From the NCBI RefSeq assembly GCF_009938205.1, contig NZ_AP019655.1:1506754-1570753 (forward strand): a stretch of 64,000 nt of DNA, read 5' to 3'. This document shows positions 9,317 through 16,860 of the stretch, one piece after another. The notes under the pieces are model-generated. The model had not been told where the DNA came from. It ran no database searches and saw nothing but the letters and a program-made list of their open reading frames with translations. A program made the position numbers and the translations under genes. The first letter of the stretch is position 1, and every line of letters starts with the position of its first letter. Source of the stretch: Vibrio panuliri (lineage in GTDB: Bacteria > Pseudomonadota > Gammaproteobacteria > Enterobacterales > Vibrionaceae).

Positions 9317-9726
9317 TATTTAGTCTCTGCTCGTGGTGTAAACTTGCCGCAATCTTTGCATTGATAGCCATGCTTATAGAAAAACAATGGAAAGCCGAGC
9401 AGAATAAACACCACAAAAGCAGAGCGTTTACCCTGTGTAAAGGGGAGCAAATGGTGGCTTCCGCAGTTGGGACAACTCTCAGTAGAAGAGCCCATCTCCA
9501 AACTCTCATCCACGGCATCTGAAAAGTCTGTCGCAAGGATTGATTGAGCAAGCTCAGCATTTTCCTCGTCGACCAATAGTCGCACACCACCAATTGCATT
9601 CGAATAAAGCCATTGTGTGTTGATAGTGTGTTCATCGGCTATACAACATTCTATTCCCGCTGCCTCTAAGCTAGATTTGGCAATCTGCGCCTCATGAGGA
9701 AATGAAAATCTCGCTACTACCATCAT
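9316..9726 (-). CDS. DUF2007 domain / zinc-ribbon protein
   Basis: A 136-aa protein. The first ~70 residues fit the DUF2007 (putative signal-transducing) fold: KSSLEAAGIECCIADEH and GGVRLLVDEENAELA. The C-terminal part has two CxxC pairs, CPNCGSHHLLPF and CKDCGKFTPR, which should bind zinc. They flank one hydrophobic stretch (FVVFILLGFPLFFYKHG) that may cross the membrane. The function of this family is not established. It overlaps the AraC regulator by one base and is likely co-transcribed with it. Confidence 0.8.
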   Translation of the reverse strand: MMVVARFSFPHEAQIAKSSLEAAGIECCIADEHTINTQWLYSNAIGGVRLLVDEENAELAQSILATDFSDAVDESLEMGSSTESCPNCGSHHLLPFTQGKRSAFVVFILLGFPLFFYKHGYQCKDCGKFTPRAETK

Positions 9727-9976
9727 TTTCTACTCCTATCAACTCAGTGGCGAACGTCAATGCTATTGTGCCGGATGTGGAAAGGTCACTTCAAGCCACT
9801 CACTAAAATAAGCACATATCATCATAAAAACGGACAGCAGAAGGTATCCAATATCCTCAACAAACTACTTTGATTAACAACAAATAACCAGAAACTAGCC
9901 ACGCTATTGCCAGAGCAACCGCATTTGTAATACTCTTTCAGCTGCCTAACTTAGGCAATAATCTAAATTTGTAATT

Positions 9977-10109
9977 CTCAGGGCAGGGTGAAAGTCCCTA
10001 CCGGCGGTATATCTTTAGTAGATGAGCCCGCGAGCGCTCGATTTATCGAGGTCAGCAGATCTGGTGAGAAGCCAGAGCCGACGGTTATAGTCCGGATGAG
10101 AGAGAATGA
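9977..10109 (+). ncRNA. FMN riboswitch (RFN element)
   Basis: All conserved blocks of the RFN element are present in order: GGGCAGGGTGAAAGTCCCTACCGGCGGTA, GAGCCCGCGAGCGC, GGTCAGCAGATCTGGTGAGAAGCC and GAGCCGACGGTTATAGTCCGGATGAGAGAGA. The element binds flavin mononucleotide and turns down the downstream riboflavin gene ribB when FMN is plentiful. Confidence 0.97.
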
Positions 10110-10115
10110 GTAACA

Positions 10116-10155
10116 CACCAGATCAAAGGCAGACAATGCCTGCCGCGAGCTGGTG
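10116..10155 (+). promoter_or_regulatory. Expression-platform hairpin between the FMN aptamer and ribB
   Basis: CACCAG and CTGGTG close a long stem that contains an inner GGCAG/CTGCC hairpin. It lies directly after the aptamer and before the ribB ribosome-binding site. No strong T tract follows, so control of translation or Rho access is as likely as intrinsic termination. Confidence 0.55.
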
Positions 10156-10219
10156 CATTTTGCATTGTGTTCTATCCCTCCCAATGAGCCCTGATTCTGG
10201 TAATGAATAGGAGTTAACC

Positions 10220-10876
10220 ATGAATCAGACATCACTACTTGCCGAATTTGGCGACCCAATCACACGCGTAACTAAAGCTATCGAAGCGCTTAAAAATGGC
10301 CATGGCGTTATGCTGCTAGACGACGAAGATCGTGAAAATGAAGGCGATATCATCTACTCAGCTGAGCACCTAACATCTGCGCAAATGGCTCTAATGATCC
10401 GCGAGTGCAGCGGCATTGTGTGTCTATGTTTGACCGAAGAACACGCCAATCAACTTGAACTGCCACCAATGGTAGAGAATAACAACAGTGCAAACCAAAC
10501 CGCATTTACCGTGTCCATTGAGGCAAAAGAAGGGGTAACAACGGGTGTATCTGCACAAGATCGCGTAACCACAGTAAAAACGGCTGTTGCTGCGAATGCC
10601 AAGCCAAGCGATCTCGCTCGCCCTGGTCACGTTTTCCCACTGCGCGCCCGAGCAGGCGGTGTTTTAACTCGTCGTGGTCATACTGAAGGTACGATTGATT
10701 TGGTGACATTAGCAGGGCTACAACCCGCTGGTTTGTTATGTGAGTTAACCAACCCAGACGGCACAATGGCAAAAGCACCTGAAATAGTTGCGTTTGCAAA
10801 GATACATGATATGCCAGTGTTGACGATTGAAGATATCGTGCAGTACCGTACACAACATATGCAGAAAAGTGCTTAG
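10220..10876 (+). CDS. ribB: 3,4-dihydroxy-2-butanone-4-phosphate synthase
   Basis: A 218-aa stand-alone RibB. It converts ribulose 5-phosphate to 3,4-dihydroxy-2-butanone 4-phosphate plus formate, an early step of riboflavin synthesis. Signature segments are LLDDEDRENEGDIIYSAEHL near residue 35 (acidic metal-binding loop), SAQDRVTTV, PSDLARPGHVFPLRAR and RRGHTEGTIDL (His and Glu of the second metal site). AGGAGTTAACC precedes the ATG. It is monocistronic behind an FMN riboswitch. No fused GTP cyclohydrolase II domain is present, as in other Vibrio ribB genes that work outside the main rib operon. Confidence 0.97.
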   Translation: MNQTSLLAEFGDPITRVTKAIEALKNGHGVMLLDDEDRENEGDIIYSAEHLTSAQMALMIRECSGIVCLCLTEEHANQLELPPMVENNNSANQTAFTVSIEAKEGVTTGVSAQDRVTTVKTAVAANAKPSDLARPGHVFPLRARAGGVLTRRGHTEGTIDLVTLAGLQPAGLLCELTNPDGTMAKAPEIVAFAKIHDMPVLTIEDIVQYRTQHMQKSA

Positions 10877-10898
10877 TTAACAACGCCAAAATAGCTAG

Positions 10899-10922
10899 GG
10901 TATCCCATTAACTGGGATGCCC
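10899..10922. terminator. Hairpin between convergent ribB and acetyltransferase genes
   Basis: GGTATCCC and GGGATGCC form an 8-bp stem (one G-T pair) with a 7-nt loop between two convergent genes. There is no long T run on either side, so this is a weak terminator candidate. Confidence 0.45.
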
Positions 10923-10940
10923 TGCTCAATAACAAGTCAC

Positions 10941-11420
10941 CTACTTAACGGTAAAATACTGTCTGGTCACCATGCCCCATTTATCATCCTGATACTGGTC
11001 TTCGTTCCAATCACCTTGAATATTGCCAGCTTGAGCATAGTCACTCACGACATCGCGCCAAAACTTAACCGCATGATCAGCACCTTTTACCTGCTTGATC
11101 TCCCAAGATCCTCGCAAGTTATCGAACATTTTCGAGATAAACTGCTTACCTACTTTGTTTTTGCGGAAATAAGGCACCACATAGAAATCACAGATGTCGA
11201 ACTGTTGTGGCGCTTTTTCAGCAATAGAGGTTAAAGCTGCTGGTACACCATCCACATAAAGCAAAAACCCCGTGACGTTGTCACCTAACTGAGGGTAGAT
11301 TTCAAACAGCCCATTTTCATCAGGTTTGTCATCAATAATACGAGAAAATTCGGCAGCGTAACCTTGGTACAGGTTGGCAAAAACATGCTCATTGCTGCTA
11401 TCAACCTTGACTATTTTCAT
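10941..11420 (-). CDS. GNAT-family N-acetyltransferase
   Basis: A 159-aa GNAT-fold protein. The central segment CDFYVVPYFRKNKVGKQFISKMF corresponds to strand beta-4 and the acetyl-CoA pyrophosphate loop (R-K-x-x-V-G-K-Q in place of the usual Q/R-x-x-G-x-G/A). The C-terminal half ends in WRDVVSDYAQ and a DDKWGMVTRQYF strand. A tryptophan-rich C-terminus of this kind is common in small Vibrio GNATs of unknown substrate. It converges on ribB. The start ATG 11420 is preceded by AGAGATAAGC. Confidence 0.82.
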   Translation of the reverse strand: MKIVKVDSSNEHVFANLYQGYAAEFSRIIDDKPDENGLFEIYPQLGDNVTGFLLYVDGVPAALTSIAEKAPQQFDICDFYVVPYFRKNKVGKQFISKMFDNLRGSWEIKQVKGADHAVKFWRDVVSDYAQAGNIQGDWNEDQYQDDKWGMVTRQYFTVK

Positions 11421-12054
11421 ATGCTTATCTCTATTGTTCTTATGCTTAACCTACATCTTAGTCGTACACTTAGAAAAAATTTAATAAAATATTTTAAAAA
11501 TAACGCTAGCAATTCAGTTTAAAAGGTGTATATTGCCGCCTTGCTCTGACAATTGAGTTGTTAAAGTATAGTAAGTCTTCCAGAGGCATCCCTAGCAAGA
11601 TACTCCCTGAAATACCCTCATATCTATATTAAAGAATGATTCTTTAAGTTCAGCGCATTGATTTCCGGAATAATAGAAAATCGATTAACTCTATTATTTG
11701 CGATGGTTTTGCAGGCCGACGATTCGGTCTAAAGCGTAAAGTAAAAACAGCGAAGCTCCGTCACTTTGGCTGTATTGTGAATATTATCTGATAGATACGC
11801 TCCCCGCACACTAATGCTGGGAAACAAAACCCTCCCGAAATTTTATACATGGTATACATACTCGTTTGATCTACCTACAGTGCCCAATTTATCGCACTGA
11901 TTATTGGTATCGCTTGATCACATCTCCACTCTTTGTAAGAGCGGGGGCGTAACCGATCGCCTTACCTCAATTCGTATATCTTCTGAGTACATACTTGTCG
12001 ACTTTGTCTCGACTGCAACTAATTAAACTTAACTTTAAAAATAGGAAAAATAAT
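11421..12054 (+). other. Long hairpin-rich leader region
   Basis: There is no coding region here, but inverted repeats are densely packed on the strand leading to the peptide gene at 12055. Examples are TTAAAGAAT/ATTCTTTAA near 11630, AATAATAG/CTATTATT near 11671-11698, GCCGA/TCGGT near 11716, CAGC/GCTG near 11750, GTAAG-GCG/CGC-CTTAC near 11936-11966 and GTCGA/TCGAC near 11998. This suggests a structured untranslated RNA of several hundred bases. I cannot match it to a known riboswitch family. Confidence 0.4.
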
Positions 12055-12126
12055 ATGGCACGTTCAATCGGTCGTAAAAGATTTTGGTTTCAAAAAACTC
12101 GTTCTAATTCAACATTTAATAAATAG
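12055..12126 (+). CDS. 23-residue basic leader peptide
   Basis: ATAGGAAAAATAAT precedes an ATG that opens a 23-codon reading frame, MARSIGRKRFWFQKTRSNST and FNK. It has 7 basic residues and an RFWF core. It ends in TAG, and the same bases (ATAGGT) can serve as ribosome-binding site for the next frame at 12135, so the two look coupled. The long structured leader before it and the coupled ORF after it recall leader or arrest peptides that sense a metabolite during translation. Function is unknown; reality as a translated frame is supported by the Shine-Dalgarno and coupling only. Confidence 0.5.
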   Translation: MARSIGRKRFWFQKTRSNSTFNK

Positions 12127-12134
12127 GTATACGA

Positions 12135-12344
12135 TTGCTAATTACATTTAATATTTTCAAAAACAATACAACTTGGAGTGCGAACATTCATCAACTTAAT
12201 AGTGATATTTTACAGCGACTTGTGCTGGCAAATAGCCCTTTAAGTGAACTAGATTTAGACTTTTCTTTCTGTGAAGCAACATCGATGGGCAGTATTACTG
12301 GCAAAGATAATTCTCAGGTAGGCGAGTTTATTGTATTTTTTTGA
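12135..12344 (+). pseudogene. Short ORF coupled to the leader peptide, broken at a T7 run
   Basis: A TTG-initiated frame of 69 codons starts 8 nt after the peptide stop, with ATAGGT in place as ribosome-binding site. It ends within a run of seven T (12335-12341). Dropping one T would join it to DGFEAYASFVNPLFRQSSRL, which reads naturally after GEFIVFF and extends the product to about 97 residues. A -1 slip would instead enter another open frame ending at 12583. It may be a frameshifted gene, a slippage-regulated gene or a sequencing length error. I recognise no family. Confidence 0.35.
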
Positions 12345-12574
12345 TGGTTTTGAAGCTTACGCTTCATTCGTCAACCCACTCTTCAGACAATCCTCTCGTC
12401 TGTCGAATCACAGTGACAACAACTGCTGAAATAAGCTTTCCTAGATTAGAAAGCACACTCAGAGAACAAGGGCAAAGCCACAAGCTTTTAACCGCTAGAA
12501 ATGAGAAAGACACAGCGCCACCTGTGGATTTATATGGCTTAGCCCTTACCCTTAACTCGCTATACCATCCTGTA

Positions 12575-12664
12575 CTAGAATGAATGAGTCCGCTCAACTA
12601 AGAGAGACAAGGTGAGCCCTTTCGTTTTACCATCCCCCAAATAGAAAGAAAGCCAACCATCCAT
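12575..12664 (-). CDS. Possible 29-residue small protein downstream of purA
   Basis: A frame of 29 codons (MDGWLSFYLGDGKTKGLTLS and 9 more residues) is preceded by AAAGGAGG at ideal spacing. It lies on the same strand as purA, 75 bp after its stop. The Shine-Dalgarno is much better than chance, but the frame is short, has no family I recognise, and is antisense to the open frames of the preceding region. Confidence 0.35.
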   Translation of the reverse strand: MDGWLSFYLGDGKTKGLTLSLLVERTHSF

Positions 12665-12739
12665 GGTCAGCCTCCTTTATTCTTCCTAGCTGTCTCTTAA
12701 GCTCACTTAAAGCAACTAGATTAAACTCTTTGTTGATAA

Positions 12740-13996
12740 TTAACGTACGATCATCTGCTCACGGCCTGGGCCAACTGAAACCATCTTCACTGGCACGCCC
12801 ATTAGCTCTTCAATACGTAATACGTATTTTTGCGCCGCGAGTGGTAGCTCTTCAAATTGACGACAGCCTGTGATGTCTTCGCTCCAACTCTCCATCTTCT
12901 CGTAGATTGGTGCTAGTGCAGCGGTTTGTGGCCAAATTGGGTTTTCACTGTGTTCACCTTCGTAGCCCACGCAGATCTTAAGATCTTTAAGGCCAGTGAG
13001 ACAGTCAACTTTAGTCAGTGCAATTTCGGTTGCCGCTTGTAGCTCAACACCGTTCTTAGTTGCAACTGCATCGAAGTAACCCATATCACGAGGGCGACCT
13101 GTAGTTGCACCAAATTCGCCAGCCAGTTCGCGGAATGCATCTTGCTCTTCCATCGCAGTAATTAGCGTACCGGTACCGACTGATGAGCTGAATGCTTTTG
13201 CTACCGCAATAACACGCTCAGGACGAAGGGCTGGTAGGCCGCTACCGATACCTGCGTACATAGAAACCACGTTAGATGATGTGGTCCATGGGTACTCTCC
13301 ATACACAAGGTCACGACCCGCACCTAGCTGAGCTTCAAACAATAGCGTTTGCTTGTTTGCTTGCAGCTCTTTTAGCGGTAGCGTTACGTTGCAGATAGCA
13401 TCACGCCAAGGCGCTGATACTTCGAGTAACCAATCTGCCATCTCTTGTGCAGTTTGCTCAAATTCGAATGTTGGGTATAGCGCACGCAGTTGAGGCAGTT
13501 TCCAGTCCATCCAGAATTTGATGCGCTCAACCAATACTTCAGGCTGTTTTAGCCAGCCAACAAGGATGCCTTTTTTCATGACACGGTCGCCGTATGCAGG
13601 TGCGATACCTTGACGAGTTGAACCGTAAGCTTTGTCACCTAGACGCACTTCTTCTAGCGTATCTTCTAGCGCGTGCAGCGGTAGACACAGTGTCGCGCGG
13701 TCAGAGATGCATAGGTTTACTTTTACGCCTGACTCTTCCACTTCTGCAATTTCTTGCGACAGAGAAGCTGGGCTAATCACCATGCCAGGGCCAAGAACTG
13801 CAATACAGTCTGGGTTAAATACGCCGCTTGGTAGTTGGTGTAGTTTGAATGTACCAAAGTCATTTACAACAGTGTGACCTGCGTTATTACCACCTTGGAA
13901 ACGGATACTTGCTGAAGCTTGGTCTGCCAAATAATCAACGATTCGACCTTTACCTTCATCACCCCAGTTTGCACCAACAACAACAATAGACGACAT
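12740..13996 (-). CDS. purA: Adenylosuccinate synthetase (chromosome 2 paralogue)
   Basis: A 418-aa enzyme that joins IMP and aspartate using GTP, the first step from IMP to AMP. The N-terminus reads VVVGANWGDEGKGRIVDYLA. Catalytic Asp13 and His41 (NNAGHTVV) sit at the same numbers as in E. coli, and GYGSTRQGIAPAY-like, TSSNVVSMYAG and TTGRPRDMGYFD segments follow. It is about 14 residues shorter than housekeeping PurA, and GANWGDEGKGR differs from the usual GTQWGDEGKGK, so it looks like a divergent second copy rather than the primary gene. GAGGAGAGTTAATT precedes the ATG. It is divergent from a LysR gene, with a candidate LysR box between them. Confidence 0.95.
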   Translation of the reverse strand: MSSIVVVGANWGDEGKGRIVDYLADQASASIRFQGGNNAGHTVVNDFGTFKLHQLPSGVFNPDCIAVLGPGMVISPASLSQEIAEVEESGVKVNLCISDRATLCLPLHALEDTLEEVRLGDKAYGSTRQGIAPAYGDRVMKKGILVGWLKQPEVLVERIKFWMDWKLPQLRALYPTFEFEQTAQEMADWLLEVSAPWRDAICNVTLPLKELQANKQTLLFEAQLGAGRDLVYGEYPWTTSSNVVSMYAGIGSGLPALRPERVIAVAKAFSSSVGTGTLITAMEEQDAFRELAGEFGATTGRPRDMGYFDAVATKNGVELQAATEIALTKVDCLTGLKDLKICVGYEGEHSENPIWPQTAALAPIYEKMESWSEDITGCRQFEELPLAAQKYVLRIEELMGVPVKMVSVGPGREQMIVR

Positions 13997-14065
13997 AATT
14001 AACTCTCCTCAAAAGCGATGGACTTATCCTAAACATCCGCTCAAAATAAGAAAAATTAATAATCG

Positions 14066-14080
14066 TTATAACCCTAATAA
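14066..14080. promoter_or_regulatory. Candidate LysR box between purA and lysR
   Basis: TTAT-N7-ATAA fits the T-N11-A form of LysR-type binding sites. It lies in the 145-bp gap between the divergent purA and LysR genes, 70 bp from purA and 62 bp from the regulator. A single match in an AT-rich gap is only suggestive. Confidence 0.35.
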
Positions 14081-14141
14081 GGATTTCATATGGGATTATG
14101 ATGATTTTTGCGATCGGCATAGAACCCTAGCGAGGATAATT

Positions 14142-15029
14142 ATGATAGACCTCAACTGGCTTAATACCTTTGTTGTTTTGGCTCGTTTAGAGCACTTTGG
14201 CAAAACGGCCAACGAGCTGCATATGACGCAACCGAATGTGAGTTTGCATATCAAACAGCTTGAGCAGGCTACACGAGTCAAGCTTATCGAGCGGAACCCA
14301 TTTCGCCTCACTCAGGCCGGTGAACGTCTGCTAAAAAGCGCACAAAGCACTTTGATGGAATTGCAAATCTGCCAAGCCGATATCAACGCTATCAATGATT
14401 TAGACCAAGGTACTCTGACTATCGCCGCCAGTGATATTATCTCGCGCTTACTGCTTATTTCACCCTTTCAGTTGTTTAAGAAAGAGTTTCCCGGCATCGA
14501 TTTTTCATTGCTCAATACCACCTCTTCACAAGCCGCAGAGTTGGTCAAAAGCGCTAAAGCGGATCTAGGCTTTGTGATGGCACAAAAAGAGAGCCAACCT
14601 CTGCACTTTACCGAGCTTCAGCAAATCAAATGGTGTGCATTAGGCGATGGCTTGCAAGCATGGCAACAAGGTCAATGGGAAAGCAAGCAAGAAGAACCGA
14701 CACTAATTTTGCTCGGCCACGATACTCGAACACGCGACTTACTCGATCTCGCGCTACCCACCTTAAACTTACCAAAATATCGCATCATGGAAGTAGGCAG
14801 TGTGGACGCGCAAATTGATTGGGCAGAAGCAGGGTTTGGGGTGGCGATCGTACCGGAGTTTTCTCTGCATCAAAAACTGAACTTAAAAACCAAAATCACG
14901 CCACTACCGCAGTTTCCAACCACCAGTCTTGGCTATATAGTGCGACAAAATCAGGTGTTGTCTCGCGCAATAAAACAGTTGTTAAACTGGGTAAATGAAG
15001 AAATTGTCCGCTCACAACTTGGAAGTTAA
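14142..15029 (+). CDS. LysR-family transcriptional regulator
   Basis: A 295-aa LTTR. The winged helix-turn-helix covers residues 1-60 (WLNTFVVLARLEHFGKTANE, then MTQPNVSLHIKQLEQ). The periplasmic-binding-like effector domain follows from about residue 90 (QGTLTIAASDI). GAGGATAATT stands before the ATG. Divergent from the purA paralogue, so control of purA is the simple expectation; the effector might be a purine or related metabolite, but that is inference from position only. Confidence 0.92.
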   Translation: MIDLNWLNTFVVLARLEHFGKTANELHMTQPNVSLHIKQLEQATRVKLIERNPFRLTQAGERLLKSAQSTLMELQICQADINAINDLDQGTLTIAASDIISRLLLISPFQLFKKEFPGIDFSLLNTTSSQAAELVKSAKADLGFVMAQKESQPLHFTELQQIKWCALGDGLQAWQQGQWESKQEEPTLILLGHDTRTRDLLDLALPTLNLPKYRIMEVGSVDAQIDWAEAGFGVAIVPEFSLHQKLNLKTKITPLPQFPTTSLGYIVRQNQVLSRAIKQLLNWVNEEIVRSQLGS

Positions 15030-15085
15030 CTCGCTCCCTGCAATCATTTCCAATACCGTGGGAGCGAGCCTGTAAGTTGGTGTGG

Positions 15086-15817
15086 TTAACGCTGCATGAT
15101 CAACGCTTCAAGAGCCGCCAATGATGCTTGCTTTTCGCCAAGCATCATCACTTCAGCTTCGTTGACGTACTGATCTACCCCTTGCTTCACATCTTGCTGA
15201 TAAAGCACCACGTTATTTAAGATAGACGCCACATGTAAACCGCGCAGGCGACCAACAGCAAACAAAGCTGAGGTCTCCATATCGGCGCCCAAAATGCCCT
15301 TTTTGTTCCAATATTGGCAAATCGCTTCTTCATCATCAGTGTAGAAACTGTCATGGGAGCGCACTACACCAAAATAGTGAGGTATCGACTGGTTAGCTAA
15401 GTAGCCCTCTAATGCTTTTAATAAACTCAAACTGGCATAGGCAGGATAAGCAGGCTCAACATACGCTTTTGAACCGCCTTCATCTCTCACCGCACCTTCA
15501 GCAACGATCAGCTCGCCTAAACCAATGCCGACTTGCATCGCGCCAGCTGAGCCAACACGTACCACATGGGTAACACCACATTGCTTAAGCTCTTCCACAG
15601 CAATAATCATCGAGGGCGCACCAATACCAGTGCTGCACACAGAGACAGGCACTCCTTTATATTCACCGGTAAAAATCCGGTACTCACGATTTTCAGAGAC
15701 CATTTCGGCACGATCAAAGAGTGCCGCGATGCGGTTGGCGCGGTCAGGTTCACCGCAAACAATCACCAAAGGCGCTAACTGGGTTTCATCTACGCCAATA
15801 TGAGGCTGCTTAAGCAT
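15086..15817 (-). CDS. udp: Uridine phosphorylase-type nucleoside phosphorylase
   Basis: A 243-aa phosphorylase of the PNP/UDP family. It splits uridine (or a related nucleoside) with phosphate to give the base and ribose 1-phosphate. Family segments are VIVCGEPDRANRIAALFD (phosphate-binding Gly and Arg), STGIGAPSMIIAVEEL, RVGSAGAMQ and GADMETSALFAVGRLRG (the Glu-Met-Glu ribose site). ATG 15817 was chosen because AGAGGATC precedes it and the longer frame adds unlike residues. It is divergent from a Crp/Fnr-like gene, and a palindrome 160 bp upstream recurs before the reductase-nupC pair. Exact substrate could be uridine or another nucleoside. Confidence 0.88.
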   Translation of the reverse strand: MLKQPHIGVDETQLAPLVIVCGEPDRANRIAALFDRAEMVSENREYRIFTGEYKGVPVSVCSTGIGAPSMIIAVEELKQCGVTHVVRVGSAGAMQVGIGLGELIVAEGAVRDEGGSKAYVEPAYPAYASLSLLKALEGYLANQSIPHYFGVVRSHDSFYTDDEEAICQYWNKKGILGADMETSALFAVGRLRGLHVASILNNVVLYQQDVKQGVDQYVNEAEVMMLGEKQASLAALEALIMQR

Positions 15818-15976
15818 GAATTGATCCTCTACTAGGTTCAGCAAGTCAGAGTTTACGATCGTGCAGCAAACGATTGGACGGTGAAAACCTCACCAGTTCA
15901 ACGCTAGGCATATCGAAGTCTGACAATAATGTGTTTAAACTAGGCCAATCTTAGGTGAGATGTTCTTGCTCGCGGG

Positions 15977-15990
15977 AGGACATTTGTCCT
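15977..15990. promoter_or_regulatory. Palindromic operator candidate upstream of udp
   Basis: AGGACATTTGTCCT is a perfect 5-bp inverted repeat with a 4-bp spacer. The extended form GGAGGACA-N3-GTCC occurs again at 18778-18792, at nearly the same distance (about 160 bp) from the start of another salvage gene. The adjacent Crp/Fnr-like protein is the obvious candidate to bind it. Confidence 0.5.
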
Positions 15991-16037
15991 GCAAAACCGC
16001 ATATAACTCAAGGAAGATGCACCATTTCACTAGGATG

Positions 16038-16053
16038 TGTGACAAATATCAAA
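16038..16053 (+). promoter_or_regulatory. CRP-like half-conserved site
   Basis: TGTGA-N6-TCAAA matches the CRP consensus TGTGA-N6-TCACA in all but two bases of the right arm. It stands 67 bp before the Crp/Fnr-like gene. Nucleoside uptake and salvage genes are commonly CRP-controlled in this group. Confidence 0.35.
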
Positions 16054-16119
16054 ATAGAAAAGTTGCACGCCAAAAGCCTTGCTCAATTGCGCATTACCGC
16101 CCCAAAAACGTGAGAAGTT

Positions 16120-16800
16120 ATGAGAATTAAACCCTACCTTACCGGCCGATTTAAAACCCTGTTGGAACAGAGAAGCAGAGCATTTCGTGATTTTATCTAT
16201 CAGTGCCAAGTGGGGAGTCGTTATTTCAACGCTGGAGAAGCAATTTTAACCCAAGGGGAGCCGTTAGATCATATCTATGTGGTTCCTGCTGGTCGTGTTT
16301 CAATGAGTATCTTGGCAGCCAATGGACGTCGTTTCCAACTGGGAGAAGCCAACTGCGATGACCATATCTTTGGTGAAATGGAGTTTTTTACTCAAACACC
16401 GTGCCAATGGAGCGTAGTATCAGATGAGCATATGCAAGTCGATATTATCTGCATTAAGAAGCTCAGCGAGCAGCTTCAACAACAACCAGAGATGCTGTTC
16501 TTTTTTGCCTCAGCACTCGCAGATGATTATCAAGACTCGCTGGATATCTATACCAGCCGCCTGCTCCACCCTATCACTTACAACATCGCCTACGATCTAC
16601 TAATGCAAGAGCAAGCCAGTCCATCGCTAACCGGCTTTGACAAAGTCAACCAAGAGGCAGAACGGTTTGGAACCTCAGGGCGGGTATATCGCCGGGCAGT
16701 TAAAACTTTGATGGATAAAGCGTTAATTCGTAAAGGTGAACAGGGGCTGGAAATCGTCGATAAACAAGCGTTACGTGCTTTTCTCGACACCTATGAGTAA
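16120..16800 (+). CDS. Crp/Fnr-family transcriptional regulator
   Basis: A 226-aa regulator. A cyclic-nucleotide-binding-like beta roll spans about residues 30-120 (YFNAGEAILTQGEPLDHIYV, then GRVSMSILAANGRRFQLGE and IFGEMEFFTQTP). A helix-turn-helix region follows at about 170-215 (NQEAERFGTSGRVYRRAVKT). It has no N-terminal cysteine cluster as in Fnr. The R-x-x-x-S/T cAMP signature of Crp is not obvious, so the ligand may differ. It lies between udp and nupC; a shared palindrome near both suggests it governs nucleoside salvage. This is inferred from location and motif. Confidence 0.88.
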   Translation: MRIKPYLTGRFKTLLEQRSRAFRDFIYQCQVGSRYFNAGEAILTQGEPLDHIYVVPAGRVSMSILAANGRRFQLGEANCDDHIFGEMEFFTQTPCQWSVVSDEHMQVDIICIKKLSEQLQQQPEMLFFFASALADDYQDSLDIYTSRLLHPITYNIAYDLLMQEQASPSLTGFDKVNQEAERFGTSGRVYRRAVKTLMDKALIRKGEQGLEIVDKQALRAFLDTYE

Positions 16801-16838
16801 AAAAAACGCCACTTGCAATCCGCTAGTGGCGTTTTTTT
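16801..16838. terminator. Bidirectional intrinsic terminator
   Basis: AAAAAACGCCACT and AGTGGCGTTTTTTT form a 13-nt-armed stem with an 11-nt loop and T tracts on both strands. It serves both the Crp-like gene and the convergent nupC. Confidence 0.95.
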
Positions 16839-16860
16839 CATTATGCGCAGAGCAAGTCAA

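Larger units (their letters stand above)
15818..16119. other. Divergent control region, udp / Crp-like gene
   Basis: This 302-bp gap contains the AGGAC-N4-GTCCT palindrome (15977-15990) and a CRP-like element, TGTGACAAATATCAAA (16038-16053), close to the regulator's start. No coding region is seen. Confidence 0.5.

Noticed and set aside
12364..12597. 77-codon minus-strand frame after purA
   Set aside because: Hydrophobic and Cys/Leu-rich composition opposite another open frame, with no start signal of its own. It could extend the small frame at 12575-12664 only through a frameshift.
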